Assembly: GCA_900455155.1 (NCBI GenBank)
Contig: UGUC01000001.1
Coordinates: 372,001-436,000, forward strand
Length of the DNA stretch: 64,000 nucleotides
Reading direction: 5' to 3'
From: Providencia stuartii
GTDB lineage: Bacteria > Pseudomonadota > Gammaproteobacteria > Enterobacterales > Enterobacteriaceae
Positions within the stretch are counted from its first letter, which is position 1; the number at the start of each line of letters is the position of its first letter. Under the pieces are notes generated by a model. That model had not been told where the DNA came from. It did no database searches and was given only the letters and a program-made list of their open reading frames with translations. Made by a program: the position numbers and the translations under genes. Positions 35,908-47,115 of the stretch are shown here, in pieces.

Positions 35908-37424
35908 ATGCAGTTAGCGGAAAGAATCGCCCAACTTAGCAATTACCTTGAAAGTGGTTTGTATGAACGCCAGCAAGCAATTCGTTTATGTTTATTGGCC
36001 ACATTAAGTGGTGAAAGTGTCTTTCTTTTAGGGCCTCCAGGTATCGCTAAAAGCTTAATTGCACGCCGCATGAAGTATGCGTTTCGCCACGCGAATGCGT
36101 TCGAATATTTAATGACCCGTTTTTCCACACCAGAGGAAATTTTTGGGCCATTATCCATCCAAGCTTTAAAAGATGAAGGGCGCTATCAACGACTAACAAA
36201 AGGCTATTTACCTGATGCTGAGGTGGTTTTTCTTGATGAAATTTGGAAAGCTGGCCCCGCTATCTTAAATACCCTACTCACCGCTATCAATGAACGGAAA
36301 TTTCCGTAATGGAGATGGTGAAAGTGCTATTCCTATGCGTTTATTAGTCACCGCATCTAACGAGCTTCCTGATGCTGACAATAGCTTGGAAGCGCTATTT
36401 GACCGAATGCTTATCCGTATTTGGCTCGATAAAGTACAAGAAAAACAAAACTTCCGAGCGTTGCTGACAGGTAAATCCCTCCAAGATGAGTCACTGGTTC
36501 CTGAACACTTAAAAATCAGTGATGATGAATATAAAGAGTGGCAACAGCAAATCCCTAAAATTACGCTTCCCGATCACTGTTTTGAACTTATTTATCAACT
36601 CCGCCAGCAACTGGATGCCACCGATAAACACCTTTATGTCTCGGATAGACGCTGGAAAAAAGCGGTCTATTTATTACAAGCCAGTGCGTTTTTTAATGGG
36701 CGAAATACCATTTCCCCCCCTTGATATCATCCTATTAAAAGATTGTTTATGGCATGACATGCAATCGATGAATGCTTTACCTCAATTACTCAAGTCCATA
36801 TTAGAAGAAGATGGCTGGCAACAGAGAAAACTCTCTCGTGAAATAGAAATGCTCTACCAAGAGTGGACCTCATCAACCCAAGATCAAAACAATCAAAATG
36901 CTTTTAAGGTCAATAAAAATACGCCAATGTTTGCTCGTAAGCCAACGTACACTCTTCCAGAAAATATCAAAGAGGGGCGTTTAACACTATTTTTGCATAA
37001 GCCACTACAGTTACATGATATAAAAGTAACGTTTATTACCACGGATAAAAAGTTACTGACTCATTTTCTAACGAAAGGTACTACTCTATCAGCTCACCTC
37101 AATGGTATTGGTTTTGCACAAGAAATTGCTGCTGAAATTAATAACTTAAATCAGATTCAGCTATTAGATGTGAGTCACCAAGCTTCCACTCTTTATTTAC
37201 AAGAATCCACCACCACCGTCGATAAAACGGATAACACACAATGGTTAGAAAAGCTTGATAAGATCCAACAAGATATTCAATCGGCGCGTTATCAATTTGA
37301 ACAACAACAGCCCAATTTATTTATTGAATCAAGCTGGCTGGCAGGAATCGAAGGAAGCTTTATGAAGTTAACTGAAAAGCTCACTCAGTTACGTAATCAA
37401 ATAACAGGAAAAATGGCGGATTAA
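35908..37424 (+). CDS. ravA: MoxR-type AAA+ ATPase RavA (frameshifted)
   Basis: RavA forms a hexameric MoxR-family ATPase that works with ViaA and, in E. coli, binds the lysine decarboxylase LdcI and acts on respiratory complexes. Walker A GPPGIAKS is at 42-49, Walker [20 protein letters not shown] follows, and a sensor segment is in TASNELPD. Two single-base insertions interrupt it: an extra T near 36300 and an extra C in the seven-C run at 36714-36720. Corrected length 504 residues (E. coli 498). AAAGGA precedes the ATG. viaA follows after two bases. Confidence 0.9.
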
Positions 37425-37426
37425 CT

Positions 37427-38883
37427 ATGCTGAGTTTAGCCACGCTAGACTTATTGCTTTCCGTTAATGAAAGCCAGCTTATAGAAGAGATTATTATCTC
37501 TCTTCTTGCCACACCTCAACTCGCCGTTTTCTTTGAAAAACACCCTCGACTTAAAAAAGCCCTGTTAAAAGATTTATCGGAATGGAAAAAAGATCTTAAA
37601 CAAAAGCTGCAAGATGCCTTAGTGCCTGCTCAACTCGCTGAGGAGTTTCAACTTTATCAACAGTCTCTTGGTCAAGCGACTGAGTTATTTTTTAATCAAT
37701 TACCCGAGATTATTGAAACACTAAAAGCCATAGACTCTCCTTTTTATGCCGAAGCCTGCAAATTAAGTTCAGGTAAAATAGAGAATAAAAGCGCTAGGCA
37801 AAGTTTATTTATCCAACGCTGGCGGATCAGTTTGATATTGCAGGTGACAACTTTACATAAGGAGTTATTAGAGCAAGAAAAAGAGCAGTTACTCGCTGAA
37901 CTACAACAACGGCTCGCGTTAAGCGGTAATCTCGAAGAGATTTTAGGCGAAAATGAGCGGGCTGCTGGCCGGTTATGGGATTTAAGTAAAGGGCTAAATA
38001 CAGCATCAGCCTATAATGATAAGTTATTGAATCAATATAGTGATTTTTTACGTCAACAACCTGAATTGGAAAAGATAGCTCAATTATTAGGCCGCAGCCA
38101 ATCTGCTCGCACCCTGCCTGAAGATAGCGTGCTGCTAGAGCCAATGACTATCTTCGAGAAAGTCCCTGAAACAATACCAGAGCAAGTTGATGGATTAAGC
38201 CAAAGTGATGACGTATTACGACTATTACCTACCGAATTAGCGATGTTAGGGCTTGAAGAAATTGAGTTTGAGTTCTATCGAAAACTGCTTGAAAAGCAGT
38301 TAATCACTTATCGTCTCCAAGGAGAAAGTTGGCAAGAAAGACGAGTATTGCGCCCCGTAACTCACCATCATCATGAAGAGCAACCTAGAGGGCCTTTTAT
38401 TGTCTGTATTGACACTTCAGGCTCTATGGGGGAATAAATGAGCGATGTGCAAAAGCATTTTGCCTCGCATTATTAAAAATTGCGCTGGCGGATAACCGTT
38501 CATGTCACATCATGTTATTTTCTACTGAACTCGTCCATTATGATTTACTCTCCGTGGATGGTTTAGAGCAGTGTATTCGTTTTTTACACCAAACATTTCG
38601 TGGAGGAACAGATTTAGCTAACTGTTTGCAAGAAACGGTCAAAAAACTCGAAACCCCGACATGGTCAGATGCTGACGCAGTGGTGATTTCCGATTTTGTT
38701 TCTCAACGTTTGCCTGACGAATTAATCAAAAAGATAAGATCCCTTCAGCAGGTAGGGAAATACCGCTTCCATGCGGTATCTGTTTCAAATTATGGGAAAC
38801 CCGGCATCATGAAGATATTTGATCATATCTGGCGCTTTGATACCGGATTAAAAAGCAGGTTATTGCGCCGCTTTAGTCGCTAA
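37427..38883 (+). CDS. viaA: VWA-domain protein ViaA (frameshifted)
   Basis: ViaA is the partner of RavA and stimulates its ATPase; both associate with fumarate reductase and Nuo in E. coli. An alpha-helical N-terminal half precedes a von Willebrand A domain with the MIDAS motif DTSGSMG. One G is missing from the G run at about 38428-38432, directly after this motif; restoring it continues as [21 protein letters not shown] and yields 485 residues (E. coli 483). The start lies two bases after the ravA stop, so they form an operon. It is convergent with asnA with no spacer. Confidence 0.9.
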
Positions 38884-39876
38884 CTACAGCATACCCGCAA
38901 CAGATTCACGAGTTTCTGGAGACCAAACACCACATTGAACTTGGCCAATGTGCTGACGTTGGAGCAGTAACATCACTAAACGTGACTGACCAATACCGCC
39001 GCCGATAGTCTGTGGCATTTTACCTTCGACTAATGCTTGGTGCCATTCTAGCTCCATGCGCTTTTCATCGCCTGTTAAGCTTAGCTGACGAGTCAAGCAC
39101 TCAGGGCTAACACGGATCCCCATTGACGAAATTTCAAATGCGTCTTGCAACACTGGGTTCCACACAATGATGTCACCGTTTAAGCCTTTAAAGCCATCTT
39201 CGTTTTCAGTTGTCCAGTCATCGTAGTCTGGTGCACGCACATCATGCGCTTCACCGTTTGATAGCTTCCCACCGATACCGATAAGGAAAACAGCGCCTAA
39301 TTCTTTAGCAATCGCACGTTCACGGCCTTTTGCATCTAAATCAGGATAGCGCTGTAGCAGTTCTTCACTGTGGATAAAGTGAATTTGGTCTGGCAGGAAC
39401 GGTGCCAGCCCAAATTCGCTGCTAATTGCGGCTTCTGTTTGTTTTATTGCCTGATAGATTTTACCCACTGTCTGCTTCAGATAAGGAAGTGTACGCTCCT
39501 CATCTGCCATCACTTTTTCCCAATCCCACTGATCAACGTAAACAGAGTGGATTGGTGTTAAGCGATCTTCGTCCGGACGTAACGCTTTCATATGAGTGTA
39601 AAGGCCTTGGCCTTGTTTAAAATCGAAACGGCCTAATGTCTTACGTTTCCATTTAGCCAAGGAGTGAACCACTTCAAAGGTTGCGTCAGGAATTGATTTT
39701 ACTTTTACTTGAACCGCTTTTTCATGGCCTGACAAGTTATCCTGAGTTCCATCACCTAAACGGCTTAAGATAGGACCTTGAACTTCAATTAAGCCAAGCT
39801 CTTTTTCAAGTAAACGTGAAAAATAAGATTTAACAAAGCTGATTTGCTGCTGTTGTTCGATGAATGATTTGTCCAT
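38884..39876 (-). CDS. asnA: aspartate--ammonia ligase
   Basis: AsnA makes asparagine from aspartate, ammonia and ATP. The 330 residues equal the E. coli enzyme in length and match the class II tRNA-synthetase-like fold, with [10 protein letters not shown] near the C-terminus as a motif-3-like element and [11 protein letters not shown] in the core. It is transcribed divergently from asnC across about 160 bases; AsnC is the known activator of asnA in E. coli, responding to asparagine. Confidence 0.96.
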   Translation of the reverse strand: MDKSFIEQQQQISFVKSYFSRLLEKELGLIEVQGPILSRLGDGTQDNLSGHEKAVQVKVKSIPDATFEVVHSLAKWKRKTLGRFDFKQGQGLYTHMKALRPDEDRLTPIHSVYVDQWDWEKVMADEERTLPYLKQTVGKIYQAIKQTEAAISSEFGLAPFLPDQIHFIHSEELLQRYPDLDAKGRERAIAKELGAVFLIGIGGKLSNGEAHDVRAPDYDDWTTENEDGFKGLNGDIIVWNPVLQDAFEISSMGIRVSPECLTRQLSLTGDEKRMELEWHQALVEGKMPQTIGGGIGQSRLVMLLLQRQHIGQVQCGVWSPETRESVAGML

Positions 39877-40037
39877 TTTATTTACCCATAATTTGTTAGC
39901 TGCGTTAGCCGATGTGTAGATTAAGCAACAAAACAGGGGTGGAATTCAATATACTTCATTAAAAAAACACTTTCTCATTTATTTTATCTAAAAAAATGGG
40001 TATAAAAATGAGAATTCGTTAAATTAAGGAGGTAATA

Positions 40038-40499
40038 ATGCCTGAAAATTATCAAATCGATAATCTCGATCGTGACATACTTCACGAATTAATGCGCAAT
40101 GCACGTACAGCTTATGCTGAACTTGCTAAAAAATTCTCCGTTAGCCCAGGTACTATTCACGTCCGTGTAGAAAAAATGAAGCAGGCAGGGATCATTACAG
40201 GAACACGTATTGATATCAGCCCGAAACAACTCGGTTTTGATGTGTGCTGCTTTATTGGCATTATTTTGAAAAGTGCTAAAGATTATCACACCGCCCTCAA
40301 AAAATTAGACGCCCTAGAAGAAGTAGTTGAGGTCTACTATACGACTGGGCAGTACAGTATTTTTATTAAGGTGATGTGCCGATCTATTGATGCCCTCCAA
40401 GACGTACTTATCAACAAAATTCAAACTATCGATGAAATTCAATCGACAGAAACGCTGATCTCGCTACAGAACCCGATCATGAGAACAATCACCCCATAG
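40038..40499 (+). CDS. asnC: Lrp/AsnC-family regulator AsnC
   Basis: A 153-residue regulator with N-terminal HTH (LDRDILHELMRNARTAYAELAKKFSVSPGTIHVRVEKMK) and C-terminal RAM effector domain. It matches E. coli AsnC, which activates asnA and represses its own gene. AAGGAGG lies before the ATG. Its position between asnA and mioC, beside oriC, is the conserved enteric arrangement. Confidence 0.95.
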   Translation: MPENYQIDNLDRDILHELMRNARTAYAELAKKFSVSPGTIHVRVEKMKQAGIITGTRIDISPKQLGFDVCCFIGIILKSAKDYHTALKKLDALEEVVEVYYTTGQYSIFIKVMCRSIDALQDVLINKIQTIDEIQSTETLISLQNPIMRTITP

Positions 40500-40590
40500 A
40501 AAAAAATTTATATAACCACATTATCCACAGGTAGATCCCAGCTCATTCACAGCGTACAATAACGCCCTAATATTGCTATCGGGAATCACC

Positions 40591-41032
40591 ATGACAAAAG
40601 TAACCCTAATAAGTGGCAGCACAATGGGCAGTGCTGAGTATGTTGCAGAACATATGGCTGAGATCTTAGAAGAACTTGGTTATGAAACAGAAGTGCAGCA
40701 TGGGCCTGATCTTGACTCACTTCCACGTGAAGGTTTATGGCTGGTGGTGAGTTCCACTCATGGGGCAGGCGATCTTCCTGAAAATATTCAACCTCTAGCT
40801 GAACAAATTGAAAGCCAATCCCCTGATCTTAGTCAGGTGCTGTTTGGTAGTGTAGGTATCGGTAGTTCTGAATATGACACTTTCTGTGGTGCGATCCATA
40901 AATTAAGTCGCCTATTAGTCGATCATGGGGGCGAAAAGGATCGGTGAGCCACTAGAAATCGATGTACAGCAACACGAAATACCGGAAGATCCGGCAGGGG
41001 AATGGGTTAAAATTTGGGCAAACGAACTCTAG
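40591..41032 (+). CDS. mioC: flavodoxin-like protein MioC (frameshifted)
   Basis: MioC is a small FMN flavodoxin required for biotin synthase activity in vitro; its transcription runs toward oriC. The FMN loop SGSTMGSAEYVAEHMAE is at the N-terminus, and STHGAGDLPEN and FGSVGIGSSEYDTFCGA are typical. The ATG at 40591 is used; the TTG at 40573 lies before the ribosome binding site. One extra G in the run at about 40928-40932 shifts the frame before AKRIGEPLEIDVQQHEIP. Corrected length 146 residues (E. coli 147). Confidence 0.92.
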
Positions 41033-41039
41033 TTTGTTC

Positions 41040-41325
41040 AAAATAACAACGAACAGATGTGGATAACTCTGGTAAGATCGCGGTATTAACCCGTAGTTAT
41101 CCATAGTATAAGTTTTAAAGGGTCGGGTGCCTGTGCATAACCCCCCTTTTAGATCCCAGCTTATACGCAAAAGGATCACGGATCATTCACAGTATATGAT
41201 CCTTTACACTTTTATGATCTTTAAAGTGAAAAGTCAGTTATCCACAGATATCGATGATCCTAATAAAAGATCTAATAAAGAGATCTTTAAATAAAAAGAT
41301 CTTTATATAATAAGGCTCGGATCAA
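41040..41325. other. chromosomal replication origin oriC
   Basis: The spacer between mioC and mnmG holds DnaA boxes: R1-type TTATCCACA at 41238-41246, R4-type TGTGGATAA at 41058-41066, TGTGCATAA at 41132-41140 (R2-like), TTATCCATA at 41097-41105 (R3-like) and TCATTCACA at 41183-41191. Eleven GATC sites lie between 41076 and 41322 for Dam and SeqA. The GATC-rich AT stretch nearest mnmG is the unwinding element. The order mirrors E. coli oriC, read in the opposite direction here. Confidence 0.92.
41261..41315. other. oriC DNA-unwinding element with three 13-mers
   Basis: Three successive copies of an AATAAA(A/G)AGATC-like unit, each ending at a GATC, form the AT-rich side of oriC next to mnmG. 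They correspond to the L, M and R 13-mers of E. coli in reverse orientation. Confidence 0.8.
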
Positions 41326-41410
41326 CTTAGCTTGGTCTATCCTTAAAACTTGAGTAGAATTCTCTCCTCGAATGCAACACTCAGCATTTTTCTAACGTTA
41401 AGGTTCACAC

Positions 41411-43302
41411 ATGTTTTATCCAGAGCAATTTGACGTCATCGTAATTGGTGGTGGTCATGCCGGTACTGAAGCAGGCAATGGCAGCTGCACGTATGGGGCG
41501 TCAAACCCTATTACTGACTCACAATATTGATACATTGGGCCAGATGTCTTGCAACCCAGCCATCGGTGGGATCGGTAAGGGGCATCTGGTAAAAGAAATT
41601 GATGCCCTTGGTGGCCTAATGGCTATCGCGACAGACAAAGCGGGTATTCAATTTAGAACCCTCAATGCCAGTAAAGGGCCAGCTGTTCGTGCAACTCGAG
41701 CACAAGCAGACCGCGTCCTTTATCGCCAAGCGGTAAGAACGGCTTTAGAAAATCAACCAAATCTCATGATCTTCCAACAACCCGTGGAAGACTTAATTGT
41801 GGAAAATAACACGGTTACTGGTGCGGTAACCCGTATGGGGCTGAAATTTAAAGCCAAAGCAGTTGTGTTGACAGTCGGTACTTTCCTTGATGGAAAAATC
41901 CACATTGGTTTAGAAAATTACAGTGGTGGACGAGCAGGGGATCCCCCCATCTGTTTCACTGTCACAGCGCCTAAGAGAATTACCTTTACGTGTTAATCGT
42001 TTAAAAACGGGTACACCACCAAGAATTGATGCTAGAACAATAGATTTTAGCCAATTAGCTCAACAGCTTGGTGATGATCCAATGCCTGTATTCTCCTTTT
42101 TAGGATCACAGGATCAACATCCACAACAGATGCCTTGCTATATCACTCATACGAATGAAAAAACCCATGATGTGATTAGAAATAACCTTGATCGTAGCCC
42201 AATGTATGCTGGGATCATTGAAGGGATCGGTCCTCGTTATTGCCCATCGATCGAAGATAAAGTCATGCGCTTTGCCGATCGTGACGCTCACCAGATCTTT
42301 TTAGAACCTGAAGGGTTAACGAGCAATGAAATATACCCTAATGGGATCTCCACCAGCCTACCATTTGATGTACAGATGCAAATTGTCCACTCAATGAAAG
42401 GGATGGAAAATGCAAGGATCGTACGTCCGGGTTACGCTATTGAGTATGATTTCTTTGACCCTAGAGACCTAAAACAAACACTTGAAAGTAAGTTTATTAA
42501 TGGTTTGTTCTTTGCTGGTCAAATTAACGGAACTACAGGTTATGAAGAAGCTGGTGCGCAAGGGTTGCTAGCTGGCTTAAATGCGGCTCAATATGCTTTT
42601 GATTTAGAAGGTTGGTTCCCTCGTCGTGACCAAGCTTACATGGGAGTGCTGGTGGATGACCTTTGCACCCTAGGAACAAAAGAGCCTTACCGTATGTTTA
42701 CTTCTCGTGCAGAATATCGATTAATGTTACGCGAGGACAATGCTGACTTGCGCTTAACAGAAAAAGGCCGTGAGTTAGGATTAGTCGATGATGTCCGTTG
42801 GGCTCACTTTAACAACAAAGTTGAGTTGATTGAGAAAGAGCGTCAACGCCTAAAAGATATTTGGGTTCATCCAAAATCTGAAGGTCATGATGAAATCAAT
42901 CAGATACTGTCAGTTCCGCTTTCTAAAGAAGCGAACGGGGAAGACTTATTACGTCGCCCTGAAATGGATTACCAAACATTAATTTCACTAAGCCGTTTTG
43001 CACCGGGGATCACCGATCCTCAAGCTGCGGATCAAGTTGAAATTCAAGTGAAATATGAAGGTTATATCGCTCGTCAGCAAGAAGAGATTGAGCGCCAACT
43101 ACGCAATGAAAACACCTTATTGCCTGTTGATCTTGATTATAAGCAAGTCAAAGGGTTATCAAATGAAGTGATGGCTAAGCTAAATGATCATAAGCCAACT
43201 TCAATTGGTCAAGCTTCGCGTATTTCGGGAATTACTCCAGCAGCAATTTCCATCTTGCTTGTTTGGTTAAAAAAGCAAGGCATGTTGCGTAGGAGCGCTT
43301 AA
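41411..43302 (+). CDS. mnmG: tRNA 5-carboxymethylaminomethyluridine enzyme MnmG (frameshifted)
   Basis: MnmG (GidA), with MnmE, modifies U34 of tRNAs using FAD. The N-terminal FAD motif [11 protein letters not shown] and the later [12 protein letters not shown] and SGGRAGDPP segments are typical. The ATG at 41411 ([13 protein letters not shown]) is the conserved start. Two insertions break the frame: an extra G near 41473 (EAAMAAA) and an extra C in the six-C run at 41943-41948. Corrected length 629 residues, identical to E. coli. rsmG follows two bases later. Confidence 0.94.
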
Positions 43303-43304
43303 TA

Positions 43305-43928
43305 ATGAGTTTATTAGCACAACTAACGCGCTTATCGGCTCTCGCGAACATTGAATTAACCGATCAACAAAAGTAGCAGCTAGTGGGATATGTCGAACTA
43401 CTGGCGAAATGGAATAAGGCTTATAACCTGACCTCTGTTCGTGACCCTCAACAAATGTTAATCCGTCATATTATGGATAGCATAGTGGTGAACGGTCAGC
43501 TTAAGGGCACATCATTTATTGATGTTGGAACGGGGCCGGGGTTGCCTGGAGTACCGTTAGCGATTGTTCGACCTGATTCGCATTTTGTTTTGCTTGATAG
43601 TTTAGGGAAGCGAATTCGCTTCCTCAAACAAGTCCAACATGAGCTAGGGTTAAATAATATTGAGCCGATTCAATCACGTGTTGAAGAGTATCAGCCTGAA
43701 GCAGGGTTTGATGGCGTAATTAGCCGCGCATTTGCTTCCTTAAGTGATATGTTGAGCTGGTGCCATCATCTGCCAAATGCTTCTGGGAAGTTCTATGCAT
43801 TGAAGGGAGCGGTGCGTGAAGAGGAACTGACTGACTTACCTGATAATTTTTCAATTGATACCATCGTTGAATTGAAAGTGCCTGAACTTGATGAACAACG
43901 TCATTTAGTGATTTTATCTTTAAAATAA
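43305..43928 (+). CDS. rsmG: 16S rRNA m7G527 methyltransferase RsmG, with in-frame amber codon
   Basis: RsmG (GidB) methylates G527 of 16S rRNA. The SAM-binding [13 protein letters not shown] and the VISRAFASL segment are intact over residues 25-207. The start ATG at 43305 ([20 protein letters not shown]) is the natural one, two bases after mnmG, but codon 24 is TAG at 43374-43376 where a glutamine codon (CAG) would fit. The frame is otherwise unbroken, so this is a substitution, unlike the indels elsewhere. Either a sequencing error or a true nonsense mutation; loss of RsmG gives low-level streptomycin resistance in other bacteria. Restart further in is possible but would lose the N-terminus. 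Confidence 0.88.
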
Positions 43929-43967
43929 AGTTGCTTTTCATCAATAAATTTTTATCTTTTAGAGCTT

Positions 43968-44007
43968 TAGCAGTAGCATTTACAATGTTACTGCTATTTT
44001 TATTTTT
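43968..44007 (+). terminator. terminator after rsmG
   Basis: A 13-base stem TAGCAGTAGCATT / AATGTTACTGCTA with one G-T pair and a three-base loop, followed by TTTTTATTTTT. Confidence 0.85.
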
Positions 44008-44278
44008 ACCTTATTCTCTCAATTCGGGTTTTACGTGATATTTACACGGTAATAACGAATAACTAGCAAAAATGAACATTAGAGATTAAAAAATATCTCT
44101 AAATGGATATTTTAGATAAATCCAGTTTGTGTCTTAGTTAATTAATAATGAAATATTTGATTTATTATGGCTTTTTTTTGTTTAAAAAATATCGCTTTTA
44201 ATTATTTGATTTATGGCTCAAATCTTTTTTTTCTTAGTGAGAACGCGGGAGTCCGCTAATAATCTGAACAGTAAATAT

Positions 44279-44294
44279 TGTGATACTCATCACA
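44279..44294. promoter_or_regulatory. CRP-type site upstream of the atp operon
   Basis: TGTGA-TACTCA-TCACA is a perfect inverted repeat with the consensus CRP spacing. About 24 bases downstream a TTGTCG / TAATTA pair (44310-44338, spacing 17) would place the site near -60, a class I activator position. Confidence 0.65.
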
Positions 44295-44405
44295 GAAAAA
44301 TGTTTTTAGTTGTCGAGTCATTAACTATTTATTAATTATTATTGCCACATTTCTGCGCTATCTCGAAAAAATTAAATATTTATTCACCTTTTCGCTACTT
44401 ACTGA

Positions 44406-44433
44406 TTGAATTCATTTCGCCTGCCCGTATAAT
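44406..44433 (+). promoter_or_regulatory. candidate atp operon promoter
   Basis: -35 TTGAAT at 44406-44411 and -10 TATAAT at 44428-44433 with a 16-base spacer, about 95 bases upstream of atpI. Confidence 0.6.
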
Positions 44434-44529
44434 TTGCTCGTTTTTGTCTCTTGACACATTTAAGCAAAGACAGTTTTATACAACACTTAGCGTTTCTGAG
44501 GCTGAGAATAGCTGGGAGTACAAAAAGTT

Positions 44530-44907
44530 ATGTCTGTATCCCTTTACGACAACAAATATGCTGTAAAGCAGTTGTCTTTTCAGTTAATAACTTTTGTGAT
44601 CCTCAGTGGGGCTTTCTGTGCAAATAGTATAGAATGGGGGGCCTCTGCTCTTGCGGGTGGTTTAGCATGCTGGTTACCAAATATCGTATTTATGCTGCTA
44701 GTCCACTTTCAGAAAGCAAAAGAAGAGGATGAACCTGTCCGCATTGCCTGGTTCTTTGCATTAGGAGCAGGGCTAAAGGTTGTTACAACTATTATCGTAC
44801 TAGTTGTTGCTTTTGGTGTGTTTAAAGCGTCATTAACACCACTGGGTTTGGCCTATTTAGCTGTGCTAATTGTTCAGATTGTTGCACCAGCCGTTTTTAA
44901 ACGGTAA
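44530..44907 (+). CDS. atpI: ATP synthase assembly protein AtpI
   Basis: AtpI is a small four-helix membrane protein that helps assemble the c-ring; it is not part of the final enzyme. The 125 residues hold four hydrophobic helices, with GASALAGGLACWLPNIVFML between the first ones, typical of the family. It is the first gene of the atp operon. The upstream ribosome binding site is weak, consistent with the low expression known for atpI. Confidence 0.92.
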   Translation: MSVSLYDNKYAVKQLSFQLITFVILSGAFCANSIEWGASALAGGLACWLPNIVFMLLVHFQKAKEEDEPVRIAWFFALGAGLKVVTTIIVLVVAFGVFKASLTPLGLAYLAVLIVQIVAPAVFKR

Positions 44908-45759
<852 letters not shown>

Positions 45760-45787
45760 TTTAACTATCAATTATTGATTAAACTGA

Positions 45788-46027
<240 letters not shown>

Positions 46028-46084
46028 CCCTAAACCGCTAACTATTTTGAATATCAAGTGATAATTGAATAAGAGGTATTGTCT

Positions 46085-46555
46085 GTGAATCTAAATGCAA
46101 CAATCCTCGGCCAGGCTATCGCGTTTGTCCTGTTTGTTTGGTTCTGTATGAAGTATGTATGGCCACCGATTATGGCGGCCATTGAAAAACGTCAAAAAGA
46201 AATTGCTGACGGTTTATCTTCCGCAGAACGTGCTAAAAAGAACCTGGAACTGGCGCAAACCGACGCAACCGACCGACTGAAAAAAGCGAAAGCTGAAGCT
46301 CAGGTCATCATCGAACAAGCGAATAAACAACGCAATCAGATGATTGAAGAAGCAAAAGCAGAAGCTGAAGCAGAACGTACAAAAATCGTCGCACAAGCCC
46401 AAGCAGAAATTGATGCTGAGCGTAAACGTGCACGTGAAGAGCTACGTAAACAGGTTGCGATGCTTGCTGTCGCAGGTGCCGAGAAGATCATCGAACGTTC
46501 CGTGGATGAAGCTGCTAACAGCGACATCGTTGATAAACTAGTCGCTGAACTGTAA
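46085..46555 (+). CDS. atpF: ATP synthase Fo subunit b
   Basis: Subunit b is the peripheral stalk: one N-terminal membrane helix ([20 protein letters not shown]) followed by a long charged alanine/glutamate/lysine coiled coil. The start is the GTG at 46085 ([10 protein letters not shown]), as in E. coli, with AAGAGG upstream, giving 156 residues; the TTG two codons earlier is not needed. Intact. atpH follows after 12 bases with an AAGGAGGGAGG site. Confidence 0.95.
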   Translation: MNLNATILGQAIAFVLFVWFCMKYVWPPIMAAIEKRQKEIADGLSSAERAKKNLELAQTDATDRLKKAKAEAQVIIEQANKQRNQMIEEAKAEAEAERTKIVAQAQAEIDAERKRAREELRKQVAMLAVAGAEKIIERSVDEAANSDIVDKLVAEL

Positions 46556-46567
46556 GGAGGGAGGGGC

Positions 46568-47101
46568 ATGTCTGAAATCGCTACTGTAGCTCGCCCCTAC
46601 GCCAAAGCAGCTTTTGACTTTGCTGTGGAAAATCAATCTGTTGAAAAATGGCAAAATATGCTGGCCTTCACCTCTGAGGTGACGCGCAATGAACAGGTTG
46701 GTGAGCTACTTTCTGGGTCTATTGCCCCTGATAGGTTAGCAAAAACGTTTATCTCTGTTTGTGGAGATGAAATTGACGAGCATGTTCAAAATCTGATTCG
46801 TATTATGGCTGAAAACGGGCGTTTGAGTACGCTACCAGAAGTGTTAGCTCAATTTATCCAATTGCGCGATACCCTGGAATCAACGATTGAAGTTGATGTT
46901 ATCTCTGCTAACGAATTGAATGAACAGCAGTTAGCCAAAATTTCTGCAGCGATGGAAAAACGTCTGTCACGCAAAGTTAAGCTGAATTGCAAAATTGATA
47001 AGTCTGTTATTGCCGGAGTGATTATTCGTGCTGGAGACCTCGTTATTGACGGGAGTGTCCGCGGTCGCTTAGAGCGTTTAACTGACGTCTTGCAGTCTTA
47101 A
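46568..47101 (+). CDS. atpH: ATP synthase F1 subunit delta
   Basis: Delta joins the b stalk to the top of the alpha-beta hexamer. The 177 residues equal E. coli and contain the family signature near the C-terminus, [26 protein letters not shown] strong ribosome binding site lies between atpF and this ATG. Intact. Confidence 0.96.
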   Translation: MSEIATVARPYAKAAFDFAVENQSVEKWQNMLAFTSEVTRNEQVGELLSGSIAPDRLAKTFISVCGDEIDEHVQNLIRIMAENGRLSTLPEVLAQFIQLRDTLESTIEVDVISANELNEQQLAKISAAMEKRLSRKVKLNCKIDKSVIAGVIIRAGDLVIDGSVRGRLERLTDVLQS

Positions 47102-47115
47102 GGGGACTGGAGCAT

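Larger units (their letters stand above)
44008..44529. other. long AT-rich spacer before the atp operon
   Basis: About 520 bases without a gene between the rsmG terminator and atpI. It holds a perfect-core CRP site, at least one promoter-like pair and many A/T runs. One open frame here (from about 44342) has no ribosome binding site or recognisable product and is not called. Confidence 0.6.

Noticed and set aside
44342-44566. 74-codon open frame overlapping the atpI start
   Set aside because: No ribosome binding site, lies in the AT-rich leader, overlaps atpI in another frame and has no recognisable sequence.
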